64,000 bases of DNA from Epiperipatus broadwayi (GCA_028023455.1 JAQFVV010012394.1:33555150-33619149), one strand, 5' to 3'; positions 21,715-34,745 are shown, counted from the first letter of the stretch. Made by a program: numbers and translations. Notes: a model not told the origin generated them from the sequence alone.

Positions 21715-22450
21715 TATGATTATTGTACATAGAAAACACACATAATTTTATATTTGAATGAAACCATGTGTCAGTTAGTGTACCACTTTGAAAATTCAAA
21801 TTGTTAAGTATTACAGAATAACTTGACTGCACTCTGGATAGCTACAACTCTGTGTTTGTACTTCAATGGTATGAAAGTACAGCTGCTCAAAACAGTTCTG
21901 TCATTGATCTGCATCATCTATAAAATGAGCCACAATAAAAAGTTGCATCAACCATATGTGGCTTGCAAGCTACTGGTTGAGTATCTCAACCGTAGAAAAA
22001 GAGAGTTCAATTGTTATACAGATTTTAAGAGAGAAAATAAATTTTAAGATCAAGTAATCACATCCTGAACTTTTAACATACAAGTATCTGCAATGTGAAA
22101 AGGAGTCTCATAGTTGCAGCAGTTCAGGCGTGAAAAAAACTGACGCAGAATTGGAAAAGATTGTTACCCATATCAAAAATAGATTAACAGTTTTCAAAAA
22201 AGTAAACCCTAATTTATCATCTAACTTTAACACTAATTTTTCAAATAATATTGCTTATTATAAAAAAAAATTTAAGATAAAAAAAGAGATGTATGATGGG
22301 GACAAGTTTTTTGCCATCAACAATTGTGAAAATGCAAATACAAATTTTTACTGTAATTGGGAAAACTCCACAATTCGATAACACTTTTTTCAATTCAATA
22401 AATATATTTATTTTTGTATTCATTTGCAACAGAACTTATATATATATATA
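21715..22450. other. Anonymous region with short ORFs
   Basis: Open stretches occur on the plus strand at 21823-22047 (74 codons, basic end KRREFN-like) and 22130-22381 (83 codons, Lys/Asn rich). Neither has a recognisable motif. They lie beside a foldback element and a MITE and may be decayed transposon sequence. No function is proposed. Confidence 0.3.
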
Positions 22451-23030
22451 TGACAATAGATGGTGTTCTACCAAAAACACCGTCAAGCATATTTTTTGTT
22501 TACATAAACGTCAGAGCAAGCATTCACTATCTCTAACTTTAATTTCCACCTTCAGATCATGATTTCAAGCTATTTGCTACGCTTGACGGTGTTTTTGGTA
22601 GAACGCTATCTATTGTCATAAATACAAGCATTAGCAAATTTTAACTTGTGTTTTTTTTGTTTTTCATAAATGTACCTTTGAGGTCTTTCTTGCAATGATA
22701 TATATTGCAGAGGCTTCTACTATGTGGTGATACTGAACTGAGATCAGACCCATGTAGCTATCTAGCTTGCTATCCTGAGTTTGAAGACATTACATGTCTA
22801 AAAGATTCATGCTTGCAAGCTGAATAGAAAGAAACTGTTTCATAAATGCTCAGAGTTTGTGTTTAGATCTATTTTCTTATTCCTGTCCTTCACTGATGAT
22901 AGCAAATAGCTTGAAATCATGATATGAAGGTGGAAATTAAAGTTAGAGATAGTGAATGCTTGCTCTGATGTTTATGTAAACAAAAAAACTATGCTTGACG
23001 GTGTTTTTGGTAGAAAGCCATCTATTGTCA
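22451..23030. mobile_element. MITE with long inverted repeats and an internal end copy
   Basis: The left end TGACAATAGATGG and the right end CCATCTATTGTCA are inverted copies. The pairing extends about 125 bases through ACCAAAAACACCGTCAAGC, TTGTTTACATAAACGTCAGA and a CTTTAATTTCCACCTTC block to GAAATCATGA-like sequence. An additional right end occurs at 22578-22618, so 22451-22618 is a compact 168-bp version with 40-bp inverted ends. About 95 bases (22578-22676) recur as a direct repeat at 22988-23079, including flank beyond the terminus. No coding sequence is present. Confidence 0.7.
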
Positions 23031-23391
23031 TAAATATAAGCATTAGCAAGTTTTAACTTGTGTTTTTTTTGTTTTTCATATATATATATAATATAAAGAA
23101 ATTTGAAATATATCTTTAAAAAGGTAATATGATTGATTTAAGGTCTTCCTGCTTTCTTTTCCAAATGCTTCACGTTAGCCTCTATAAATGAAATGAGGTT
23201 AAAGAGAGAAAATGGACTGATATTTTTCTTTTAAAAAGTTTTCTCTTCTGCTATTGGATTGAGAGTATGTCATACAATTAGTAAACCAGTGTTGGAGTAT
23301 TAATCTCAATTTATTACAGAATGATAATTACTAAAGTTTATATATATTAAAGGATATTGACTATATTTCTTTCATATTACATTTTTTATAG

Positions 23392-23422
23392 AATTAATAT
23401 TCTTGCTATCTTAATGAGTCGG
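23392..23422 (+). other. Very short exon-like segment (weak candidate)
   Basis: A pyrimidine-rich acceptor, CATTTTTTATAG, is followed after 31 bases by a near-consensus donor, CGG/GTAAGT. One frame is open across it (INILAILMSR). Such pairs arise by chance in AT-rich DNA, so the call is weak. Confidence 0.15.
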
Positions 23423-26400
23423 GTAAGTAAAAGTTGCCTTACCATAATAATTTATTTTCTTAATTAGATTTTTATTCATTATGGTGTTTCTAAATGTTAA
23501 AAATATCCAAGTGTTAGAACTGTTTTTTTTTTAATATTTTTTGTATCTCTAATTTTACATTAGCACATATCTTACATGTCAATAATTGTTGATCATTTCG
23601 TGTGCTAAATCTTTTCAGAAATACTTATTTTCTTATAGTCAAAATGTAATCCACTTTTAGTATATCTTCATTTGCATATATGTTAAAATATTTGTGCTAT
23701 ACTTTATATGAATGATTCTATGACCATTTATTTCCATGTAGCATTTTCTATCCCAAAGTCACAAAAATAAATAGGAGCCATCCACGCACAGTTGGTAGTA
23801 ATATCATAAAACCTATCAATATACAGAAATAAAAAAGTATTAAACTGTTCATTTTCATGCATAAATTATCATTTATTATTCTTATAACATTATTGAAATG
23901 ATTGATTTGCAAAATGAAATACTGATAGTTTGAAAACCAAAAACTGCCATCTAGATATGGGACTGACATTTTATCACCAAAAATATATTTCAGTACAATA
24001 GTAATGGCAAACACTTTCAATATTTTGCTAAAATTAACTTGAAAATCAAGAGCCTGAATAATGGAAAATATTTTAAAATGTTTGACTTCTTGAAGGAAAT
24101 GTGAAATCCATTTCTTTTAACTGATAAAGACAATTGATTGGAAGCAATTCTGGGGATTGCATGGCATTAGCTCAGAGTTAACTTTGATTAATGATGCCGC
24201 AATAAATAACACAAGGGCATTACTTTTGGGTCTAAATTATATGGCCTGATTTATATATGCTCATTGTTGAGAAAATAGATCACATTTTTGCATATAATTG
24301 AATTCAATAAACTTTGTACATGTATAGAATTATTCAAGCAAGTTAACGTGTTCAAATTTTTTTAATTGACATTTTCAAGTGACTAACTTGAATAATATAA
24401 AAATTAGAACTGACAGATAGATGTGAATTAACCAATCAATAAAAAATGGATAGTAAAAACTAGTCACCCTTGATTTCCACTATTTATTGTACTTTAAATT
24501 AAAGTAATGAAGTAGATTTTTTACAATTGATGGCAGAAAGTTAAAATATGAAACTGGAATTACATGACATTTTATGTTTAGTGCAAAGACCCATAGAACC
24601 CTTAAATGGTTGTTGTATTATTGATTTTCAATGTTGTATTTTATAATGTTTCAGACTGCAAAATGAGTTTTTCTATGTTAGATGTTCCATGGCTGGATTA
24701 TTCATTTTATATAATGAAACTATTTTATATTTTAAAATTTGTGAAAATGTTTTTTTCTGTGAACCTTGCGTGGTAATTAAATTAAAGGTTACCAACTATA
24801 AAAATAAATATTAATTATACCAAGTGTGTTTGGGGTTTAAATTATTATATTTAATCCCAAACATAAATAAATCGGTTCCATGAATTTAATTTTTTACATA
24901 ACGAAATGAGTCAAATTATTTTAAATTTATTCTTTCAATTTTACAATAACTTCAAAAATAAAGAAATATCTTTAATTAGATTCATATCTTTTTATAATTC
25001 AAATAAAAATATAAACTTATAATTCATTTTTCCAAAAAGTCAGGAGTGTTTGACACACCTAAGTGAAAGAATTGGCTATATTTTATGCAAAATCCTTTCT
25101 TCACTCTTATCTAAACTAGCAACTAAACAAAAATTACACATATTTTAACAACTATATCACGTGACATTCTCCTATGCTTTTAAGAGCAGTTTTCTTCATC
25201 CTATTCTAAAACCATTTATTGGTGTCTTAGAACAAACTAAATATCAGATGGCATGATGATATAATATTGCCCTCCCAAGATCTTTTGGCTTGTGCTTTCA
25301 TCAATGGGAACAAGGTTTTAAACTTAATGCACTTATGAATCAGCAGTAATCTATTTTTTTATTTAAGCAAGTAGCCTGCCGTTCAACAAACTTCAAGATT
25401 TTGAGCATTTATAATTGGATCATACAGTTATATATATATTTGCCACCATGTTATTTTCTATATCTTTAAAAGATCTCAGCTTTATTCCAGTTGGAGGTCC
25501 CTTCTACCTAATGGCTAGAAAGTTTACAGACATAAACAATATCACATAACTTTTTCTATACTTCTGAAAGGAGTTAGTTTTCATGCTTTGAATGCAACAC
25601 TTATTGATGAAGATAAGCTTCTCAGAGGATATTACAGAAGGATGTCATCTGGTGGCCATTGATTGCCCCTAAGTGGAGTTTTATAAAATATAGATATTTA
25701 AAGCACAGATAAAATGCTTAAGGAGTATTTATTTATACAAATAAGACAATCATTCAGTGTCAGTTTTTATTTCAAAAACATTTCAATGCATAGAAAATAA
25801 AATCAGAAAGAGAATATTTGTATTAAAGCAAGGGTGACACACATTGGTATGGTGATATTTACATAGATGGAAAATATATTTAGTCTTTTGAGTAAGGCTA
25901 AGTGCTGTGCTGCTTTGCATTGTAAAATATATTAAATTTAGAAATTTTAGTATTTTTTAATTATATTTTTGTTTATTGGTTTACATCTTTTATTGAATTG
26001 TGTGTGGCCGAAGTCATCAATCTTTATGCAATTATACATTGTTGCTTCACAGTAAATAGGAATTCCCAATAATGTTTATTTTTTATTCTCATAAGTTAAT
26101 GTTGCAAAAAATGCATAACAATTTTATTTGACTCGCATTATATTTCAGCCACTTATTGCATAATAAATTTTCAATAATAAAGATTCTTCATTCTTATTTC
26201 ATTTTTTATAAAAAAGACATTAGTCTTCTCAAACATAATTTTAGGGCCTGTGCTACTCTAGTGGGTATATAATGCAGAACTCAAATATTTATTTTTTACT
26301 CTCATTTCATGTGTAATTTATTTGTATGTATATATTCAAAATTACATCAAATCCACAATTCAATTAACTTATTTAAAAGTTCTTTTAATATTAAGGGTGG

Positions 26401-26609
26401 ATAGAAAGTAAGAGGAATTGTGGGTAATGTTTAGATTAAATATGTTATTATTTTGTAGTTTTTTTATTCTTGAGAAGTCTGCTTGTAGCAGTGAGACCAT
26501 AAGTTGTGATTTAGAGTTTATGTTTTGGCTAGTCTAGTTGAGTTGTGGATTTGGGGTAATTCTTATTTATTGACTAGTTTAGCTTTAAGTTTTTATTGTT
26601 TATATTTTG

Positions 26610-26630
26610 ATATATATATATATATATATA
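26610..26630. repeat. (TA)n microsatellite
   Basis: About ten TA units within otherwise non-repetitive DNA. Confidence 0.9.
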
Positions 26631-28694
26631 GTGACCTTGTGCTATTGCACATTGTCTTTGTTGGCTATCTTAACTTATAAGTTTATGCTATTTTTAAAAA
26701 AAATAAAGGAAGAAGAGAAGATGATAGCAATTATTGTGTAAATTCTGCTATCTAAATTTTATTTATTGATATAATTTACTCCAATCAAAAATTATAAGCA
26801 CAAAATATATAATGTATAATGACTTAAAAAATTATTATAAAGATGTAGCTGTAATATTTAATATAAGTATGCTTTCAAATTAAAAATTAATGTGTAATTT
26901 ATGTATACTTTTACAAAGAGTGAAAAGTAAATAGATTTAGATGTAATATAGAATTGAATAAAGTTGATTTTTATGTTTAAAAATGTGTAAGATAATGTGT
27001 GAGATTATTTGTGTTATAAGACAATTTTTAAATTTATTTCAATGTGATTAATAATTTAGTTGAATTACTTTTGTTTGATAGAGTTTAAAAATATCTGAAC
27101 AAATTTCATTAGTTTGCAAGTCATTAAATTCAAAAGATGTGAAGCAATTTCCTGTATACATGTGTGTGTGTGAATTGGCATGCATGTGAGAAGATTTAAT
27201 AAAATATTATTAAGTACAAATAGAGTCAATTTTAGTCATTAAGAATTTAAAAAATAAATGAATGATTAACTTAACATTAAAGTGTTAAAATAACCAGATA
27301 AATAGAGTTCCTGATAAATTAAAAAAGTGATCATTTAAACTAATAAATGTTATTTATTCTATTATTCTATTAGTATTTATTAATTAAATAATTACATAAG
27401 AAGTAAAGGTCAACTAAAAGTTTTAAATTATCACATGATCATTGAATATAGATCAATATTACATAATTTTCTTAATTAGTTCCTTGTTATCATTGACCTA
27501 TTTGTTGAAGTCACAATTTTGAAAGGTGTGTCTAATTGAGATGCCTGTCAAAATGATAGTATAAAAGATGAGAATTTTCAGTATGTTTGCTGCTATTGTC
27601 TCATCTGCTGTTTCCCATGTGCATGTTTACTTTTCAACAAGAAAGCAGTAATAATTTTTTTATCTTAATTTTTTTCATCTAAAATATTAATTTTCTAAAA
27701 TGTTTCTTATTCCTTAATTAATAATGTGAGGCTAGATGGAAAATAGTAAGGTATTTTTGTTTCTGATATCTAATATGATTGGAAGCATCTAAATGATTAA
27801 CAAAATGTTTTGGAAGAATAGTTACCTTGTAACCATTTAGTTTATTCAATTATGTTTAAACCAGAATGTAATGAAGAACTAGGTAACATGTTTTTTATTG
27901 TTTTCCAAAACTATATTGGACATTGTACTAGATTATTTTTGCTTTCTACATTTCACCTTTAGTAAAATGGGATTTAAATCAACTGTGGAAACACTTTAAA
28001 AAATTGACTAGAGATAAAAGTTTTGCTTCAACAGATATTAATAATTGCTAATGTCAAAATGCACAATTCTTGACTAGTAAATGAATTTATTTAAAGTATT
28101 CTCTTAATAAAGACTTTTTAATACTGGCTTGCCTAAATTGATAAAAAAATATCAACTTTATTGTATGTTTGTTTTATTAATGTTTTGTAAAAGAACATTT
28201 ACAATAGAATTTCAATGAATAAATGAGCGTGAAACTCTATTGAAGAAGATATAGCTTTAATGTATAATAATGTTATATATGATGAAGACAAACTATTTAA
28301 GTTGTGGACTTTTAAAAGTTGATAGCAATTTTCTTTTTAAAATTTCTGTAATTACATACCAGAGTGAACCAAAAAATGCAAGTTTAACAAGAATATTTAA
28401 AATGCGTTTTTTTTAAAAAAAAAGTTGCTCATTTTCCAGTATAACTATGGACAGAATTAAATTAAAATTTTCTTAATAATATTGCTATTAAAATGGAAAT
28501 ATTGAAAACAAGCTAGCTGAGATTTTTTTTATTATGAACCATAAAAATGGATCCAAGTCTTTGATTAAAAAAACTATTTCTTAAGTGTTTCTATTATATA
28601 TTGTTTGTTCCAGAAAGTCATTCTTGTTTTTATTTTCCTATAAAGAAAAAAAAAGACAAGTACAGATGTGTCATTCTTTAAAGTGATTTTCCAG

Positions 28695-28759
28695 CAAAGG
28701 AACATTGTCTTCCTGTGTCAGATAGCTCACTGCAGAGGAACTCAGATGAAGACCTGAGG
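28695..28759 (+). other. Candidate 65-bp internal exon
   Basis: The segment is clearly less AT-rich than its surroundings. It is bounded by an acceptor, GATTTTCCAG, and a possible donor, AGG/GTGGTT. One frame is open from phase 1 to phase 0 and reads KEHCLPVSDSSLQRNSDEDL, a plausible Ser/Asp-rich peptide. The donor is weak and the segment is short. No protein family is recognised. Confidence 0.3.
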
Positions 28760-29103
28760 GTGGTTTTAAAAAAAAAGGGGAAATATTTTTTTTTATTTTT
28801 ATCTTATATTATGTTAAAACTATGCTAAGGTATTTTTCTATAATTTATGACATAATTATGCAATTATTCTTATGGTATGGAAGGTAAAATTTTATATATT
28901 TTTTTTATTGTTGCCTTAAAGTCAATTCTATGGTATACTTTGTCCAGGTAGAGATACATATCTCTTTACATTTATGAATTGCATTTATTAATACTTTATT
29001 TATGGGTAAACAGCCAGTATATGTTTATCAGAAGCTTGCAATAGTTTTAAAATTATGATATAATAATTGTAATATTAAGTTTTTCAGACAACAACAACAA
29101 CAA

Positions 29104-29161
<58 letters not shown>

Positions 29162-31755
29162 TTCCTATACTATTTACATTCACTTTAGTTTATAAAATTT
29201 TATGCTGTTTTATTGAGGGTGTGTATTCCTTATTAATTGCAAAATTTTTATTACACTATTTAAAATATTTTTACACAATTGTTTGACTTGAAGTAATTTG
29301 TTGGTTTTATACATTGTTTAATGTAACATATTCTTAGAGAGTGAATATTAATTTCCTTAGCTTTTAAGTGATAATTTTTGTTATCTTGCCAGAATTTTTG
29401 CCTAGGATTTATGCTTATTCCCATTTTTTTAATAAGTGTGGGAAGCACGAGGCTTAATTAAATGTTATTTTATTTATATTGTGCTTTGGAAGATGGAGCA
29501 TGCTCTTCCCATTCTCTAGCATTTATTCCCATGAGAGGATGGTATTTTATATTCTATGATTATTTTAATGTTTAGCTAATGTAGCTTGATCCCTTGAGAG
29601 GACCATTTTTGTGGTATGCATTCTGTTTTCCAATGTGTTGAGACCTTGTCCACACTTATATTTCACACAGGATAAAGATTTTGGAATCTACCATGGTATT
29701 TTTTCAGTCATGCAGTATTGCTTTGAGGAGCATTTCCTTCTTGGCTTATCCTTCATAATAATGTTAGTTATTTTCTTCCATGGAAGGTGAAGTTATTAGT
29801 GTTTTAAGATTGGTATGGCAGTGATAAGATAGATTTTGAAGTATCTAATTGCTTCAGAGGCATTTTATTATCTAGTGTTTTCGTTAAGTGAAGCAGTGTA
29901 TGTATTGTACTGTTGTGCCTTTCAGAAGTTCACAAGTAAACCAACAACATATTAGTAATTCTAATTCTTATTTTGTGCATACCATGATAAGAGATACATA
30001 TATTCAATATCATCTTTATTACCATGCAGAAGTAGTTCGCTGATGAATTGGTAAGACATTTTAAGGTTAAATGTTTTATTATGTGGATATAGGCAAAATA
30101 TATAATATGTTGTGTGCATGGCTTCTGATGAGTATTCTTATATTTTTATTATTAAATAATAATGCCAGACAAAAATTGTCTTACTTGTGTTTTATATGAT
30201 AACTATCATATAACTTTGCTAGTACAAATTCAGCTATCTGTCATTTCAGATTAAAGTTTTACTCTTTAATGTGTCTTAAATACTGTTAATAAAAATATTG
30301 TTATTACTGGACAAAAAGTGTATCTCAAAGATAGTATTGCTTTAATTATAGTTTGAAAGTTTTATTAAATGATTGTTTATAAAATAACTCAGCCTAAAAT
30401 ATGTTTAAAATAAATTAGTCAAATACTGGAACAATTTTATTTTAAATAAGCGTATCATTACTAGTTTACTCATATACTTGTATCTGTAATAGATAATTTT
30501 GCTAGAGTATAGGCGATTATTTTATCGTTTATTGTATGGCATTCTGTCAAATAAACAGCGCTTATGTTTAGCAAATGACTTTCTATAAAAAAATGTAAAT
30601 AAATTTTTGTCACTTATACATTTAGTGTTCATCTTAATAAATGTATTTATTATTATTGAATATTAGCCTTTGTTTTCTATATATGATTTCTTGTGCCCTG
30701 AATTCTTAATTATATTGCAAAAATTTTGGTAAATCAGATAATCAACTTTATAAAGATCCAAAATTCCAATTTTAAAGTGCAAAAATTGCATAAGTGTTAC
30801 AATTCCAAAGATCGGAATTGCAATTAAAAGAATTGAATATTTATTTTATTTTATTTTGAATTCTTTAGTTCATTTCAGACTGCATATTATTTATTTAATT
30901 TACAAACAAAAAAGACATTATTTAGAACTTGGTTATTTTGATTGTGTTGTTGATGAGTAATAGAAAGATATAGAAGGTACCATTTTTTTCTATTTAGTTG
31001 AGTGTCATCCTGGGTAAAAGACTTAGATTTTTCCAAATTTATATTTTTTATGCAATTATTAATTAGATAAACCCTTCTTTAAGTAATTGTTGTTATAATA
31101 ATAATATATTATGATGCATCAGCTTATAAGAGAAGTATATGTCTCCTATAGTCTACTAGGATGTCATTAATTTGTTCAACAACATAATATGATGATTTAT
31201 TTTCAAAATTAATAAAGAAGAACCCTGAGATCATTATTTATTATTCCATCAATTATTGTTAATTCATTTTACTAGTTTATGGTGGCATAAGAAACTTATT
31301 ATTGTTTACTTTACTATAAGAAAAGTACATTATCTTTCACTCTACAAGAGTAGAGTAGATCAGATCATGATAATAAAAATTGATTGGTGATAAATATTTG
31401 CTTCATAAGATGTTTAAAAAAATACAAAAAGAATTTCATTATAAGATTGTATATTAAATGCAAAATACATATGCTACTTAAAGAAAGCATTTTGATAAAA
31501 GGAAATTTTCTTTCTCAAAAGTATTGTGTAGAAATGAGTGAAGTTTTTCCTCTTTCTACTGTAGTTATTTATTTTATAATAGAATGTATTTGCCATTGTT
31601 TTATAATTCCTTTTTATTTTAATGCGTGTTGTAGTAAACATTAATATAACTAATAACCCATTGAGCTTAGATAAATCATCATCATTATCGCAGTTGTGAT
31701 GGTTGTCAAGAGTCCTCATTTTCTCCTTGTCATGAGACTCCTTTTTTTTTTTATC
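28760..31755. other. Anonymous AT-rich DNA
   Basis: No convincing coding segment is present. An (ATT)n array lies at 29104-29162. A somewhat more balanced stretch at 29490-30010 has no ORF or repeat match within the window. Confidence 0.4.
29104..29162. repeat. (ATT)n microsatellite
   Basis: About twenty perfect TTA/ATT units preceded by a short (ACA)n stretch at 29090-29102. Confidence 0.95.
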
Positions 31756-32160
31756 TCTTGTCCTCTTTTTCTTAGGTTAGAATATATATATATATTATAA
31801 TGATCCAAACGATATGGGAGATCGCATCGCACCGCACCGCACTACCAAAGGGCGCCATCTAGGCATTTGAGCCTAGAAAAATTTATAAAGTAGGCAGATA
31901 CGCGCTGTTAGGATTCCACTTTATTTACATATTTAGATCGTTAGCCCATTGTCACTAGCTCAGCGGAGACGCCGAGATAAAAATCTATAAATTTTATATC
32001 TTAAATATAAAAGAATAAAATAATAAAAGCCACTGCCAGAAATTAACACAGAAAAATATTTATTTACGCACATATAAAATCATTCTAAATTCGAGGAATA
32101 AGTTTAACATTTAGATTTTTATCTTAATTTTTAATTTTACATTTAAAATAGCTTGCTATA

Positions 32161-32367
32161 ATGTTTAATATTTTATTTAGAGGGTCGAGTATGAATGGAC
32201 TACATAGGTCTGCATTTGAAAGGAAAATATTCTTCCCTGATTTAACCTTAGGCAACAAATTTCGCAATCAACTGGCGCCAATCCATCTGATACATTCATG
32301 TATTCAATGTAGCATGATACGACAACACAAAATACTATATTGTCAGGAATGTACATCTGAACAATAA
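32161..32367 (+). CDS. Small Cys/His-rich ORF, 68 aa, unknown
   Basis: The ORF starts MFNILFRGSSMNGLHRSAFE. Its C-terminal half contains HLIHSCIQCSMIRQHKILY, then CQEC, giving two C-x2-C pairs with histidines between them, a plausible zinc-binding fold. In-frame stops follow immediately, but about 35 bases on, another frame reads QQECDICGQVDQ, a third C-x2-C pair. The original protein may therefore have been longer and is now broken. I do not recognise a family. Confidence 0.35.
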   Translation: MFNILFRGSSMNGLHRSAFERKIFFPDLTLGNKFRNQLAPIHLIHSCIQCSMIRQHKILYCQECTSEQ

Positions 32368-32510
32368 GTAGAAATAGAGAAGACATTGACTCTCCACCAA
32401 CAGGAATGTGACATCTGTGGGCAAGTAGATCAATAAACTAAAAACTCCATAGGAATGGACTGCGGTCTTCTGCCGACTTACAAACCCATCCATAGGCAAA
32501 CAGAGGGTGT

Positions 32511-32714
32511 GTGGCGTATATCTATAATCCTGCCCGTAGCGGATCTCATACTACATTTACTAATTACACAAATATATCCAATCCATTGAACCAATTCAAC
32601 TACGAAATGAATAACCTAAGATTACCCTCCCTTAATACAACTTTACAAAACTATATAGCCATTCGCGCCCGACTTAATTTTAACATTTATATACGTTCGC
32701 ACAGATTTATTTAA
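32511..32714 (+). CDS. Small ORF, 67 aa, unknown
   Basis: Reads MAYIYNPARSGSHTTFTNYT and continues Asn/Leu-rich with an Arg-containing end. The sequence before it, in another frame, reads LLPTYKPIHRQTEGVW, so it may be the tail of a longer decayed frame. Composition is unlike the surrounding transposons. No family is recognised. Confidence 0.25.
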   Translation: MAYIYNPARSGSHTTFTNYTNISNPLNQFNYEMNNLRLPSLNTTLQNYIAIRARLNFNIYIRSHRFI

Positions 32715-33974
32715 AAATGTTGGGTATAGATCGATTACACAGATTCCACGGTCAAAAACATTTCAAAATAAACATAAACGATCAAAATACAAAATTATTG
32801 ATACCGACAATCGCAGAGGGAAACTTATAAGCTAACCCAATAGTATTCACCATAAGATACTTGCGTTGTCACCAATAACTTAAAAGACATCCGAATAAAT
32901 ACATTTTAGATACTCACCGTAAGGTATCATTATTTATCGAATGTCTATATATTTTGATCAAATATGAAAACCAAAATCTAATTAACCGCAAACGAATCCA
33001 TGCAAGCGTCTATAGACAACTTAAATGTAATGCATTTAATAATTTCTACAATAAAATATTACTACACATAAAAAATATTAAAAGGGAAATGATTCTTTTA
33101 ACAATCGGGAAAGATATAAAATTAACCATTATTAATTTGATTTAAAACTTACAAAAAGTCAGATAAGAGTCCATTTTAAATAAGTCGGCTTGTTTATTAA
33201 TTTGTTCAACTTGACGAAAGTTCTTGATTGATTTTAAGAATTGTTCCTTTCCTATAGCTTACGGTAGCAGAACTCCCGGTTCCTGGTGTCAATGTCCACG
33301 GAGTCTTTAATTGAAAGATCGATCTAATGTTCAGGAGGTGGCATTTGCTGGTTCATGGTATCAGTCATTTCATTTCAGAGATAAGTGGGAGAGAACGATA
33401 AAGTGCGTCTTTATCGCTCGTCTCCCCAACCAAGTTGAAAAAAGCTCTTCAACTCAATATTTTTTTCTTTTTATATCATCCACAAGGATTCACTGAACAA
33501 AACGTCACTAATCTGTTTTTTCGTTATGGTCCGGGCCAAGGCTTAGTGCTTCCATTTGTCAAGCTAAAATCTCTTTCTTCTCTTATCTAACTTTCCATCT
33601 GACTTTTTAATTAAACAGCTTTTAGATAATTAATAAACAATCATTTCCTTTTATAGATTACAGGAATTAATTAATACCTGCTTTTATTTTAACTTACGTT
33701 ATTTTTTTTATTAAAATATTTTTATATTTCAATCTTGTATTTTTTTATTTAAAAAAAAATACATTCAAATACTTTTTTTTTTTTGTTTATGAAAAAAAAA
33801 TATTTTTAAAGTTTAACATCTGTGCGAATGTATACACGTTTAACAATGTTTTAATTTTAGCGTTTAGTTTTTTCCTTTTATTTGCGAACTTTTAAGTTTT
33901 TATTTTAAATTAATGTAACGACATATTTATATATCGTTACAATATATAACATTCATATATATATATCTTGTCCT

Positions 33975-33976
<2 letters not shown>

Positions 33977-34057
<81 letters not shown>
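33977..34057. repeat. (TA)n microsatellite
   Basis: About forty uninterrupted TA units adjoining the right copy of the 12-bp direct repeat. Confidence 0.95.
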
Positions 34058-34059
<2 letters not shown>

Positions 34060-34745
34060 CTGTAGGATTATTTTGATTATGTTTGATTATCAAGATGATG
34101 GTGGCATCTCATTGGATACATTCATTTTAGATTAATGGACACTTCAAGCATGATCATTATATTTATGGAAACCAATACTAATTCAAGATACACATTTTAC
34201 ATACAATTATACAAATGCCAGGTTAACTTGAAGCAAAATGTGGTAATATATCCTAGTTATTGGATGAACTAACGCCATTTTAGTCAAAATAAAATATCAC
34301 ATATACTTTTTCTCATTTTATATCTCTCTTTACATATTGTATACATAAGTGTGATTTTTTTATTAACTTGAATCATTTCATTTGTCAGCCCAACTTGAAA
34401 CATGATTCTCAGCTACCCTTTACATTATAAGGATTTATATATTTTTTTAGATTGATGTTATTACATTTTAATGAAGACTACAAATGAGACATCAAGAGGT
34501 TGGGTTTTTAATTATCATTTACATTCACCGATACTTAAAATAAAAACAAGAAGTATTATTTGATACACTTTACTGTGAGTTATTTAATAGATTTAAAAAT
34601 CAAGCAAAATATTTAATATTAAATATATATATATATATTAAATAAAACGAAGTCATAAATAAACTGATATTCCAAATATTATATATTTTTTAAAAATATA
34701 TTATAAAAACAATTTGAAAGTAAAATCAGATTACAACACACTTGG
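34058..34745. other. No gene recognised
   Basis: AT-rich DNA with a short (TA)n tract at 34623-34640. The last 25 bases (AAAGTAAAATCAGATTAC) match 49239-49258 and start the repeat described at 34985-35130. Confidence 0.4.

Larger units (their letters stand above)
23090..28690. other. Anonymous AT-rich DNA, possibly intronic
   Basis: There are no ORFs with coding character and no recognised transposon. The start (23095-23220) resembles the left edge of the window. A short exon-like pair of splice signals lies at 23392-23422. A (TA)n tract lies at 26610-26630. Confidence 0.4.
31768..33965. mobile_element. Unclassified insertion-like segment, CpG-rich
   Basis: The 12-base word TCTTGTCCTCTT occurs directly on both sides (31756-31767 and 33966-33977), as a target duplication would. 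The enclosed 2.2 kb looks different from its surroundings. CpG dinucleotides are frequent (ATCGCATCGCACCGCACCGC, GGGCGCC, ACGCGCTG, GAGACGCCGAG), and several short ORFs are present. No RT, transposase, LTR or TIR was found. An inverted pair, TATACGTTCGCACAGAT near 32690 and ATCTGTGCGAATGTATA near 33818, lies inside. The right flank is a (TA)n array. Confidence 0.45.

Noticed and set aside
23748-24020. 90-aa minus-strand ORF with hydrophobic ends
   Set aside because: Phe/Ile-rich composition is expected from AT-rich DNA; no start context, no repeats, no motif.
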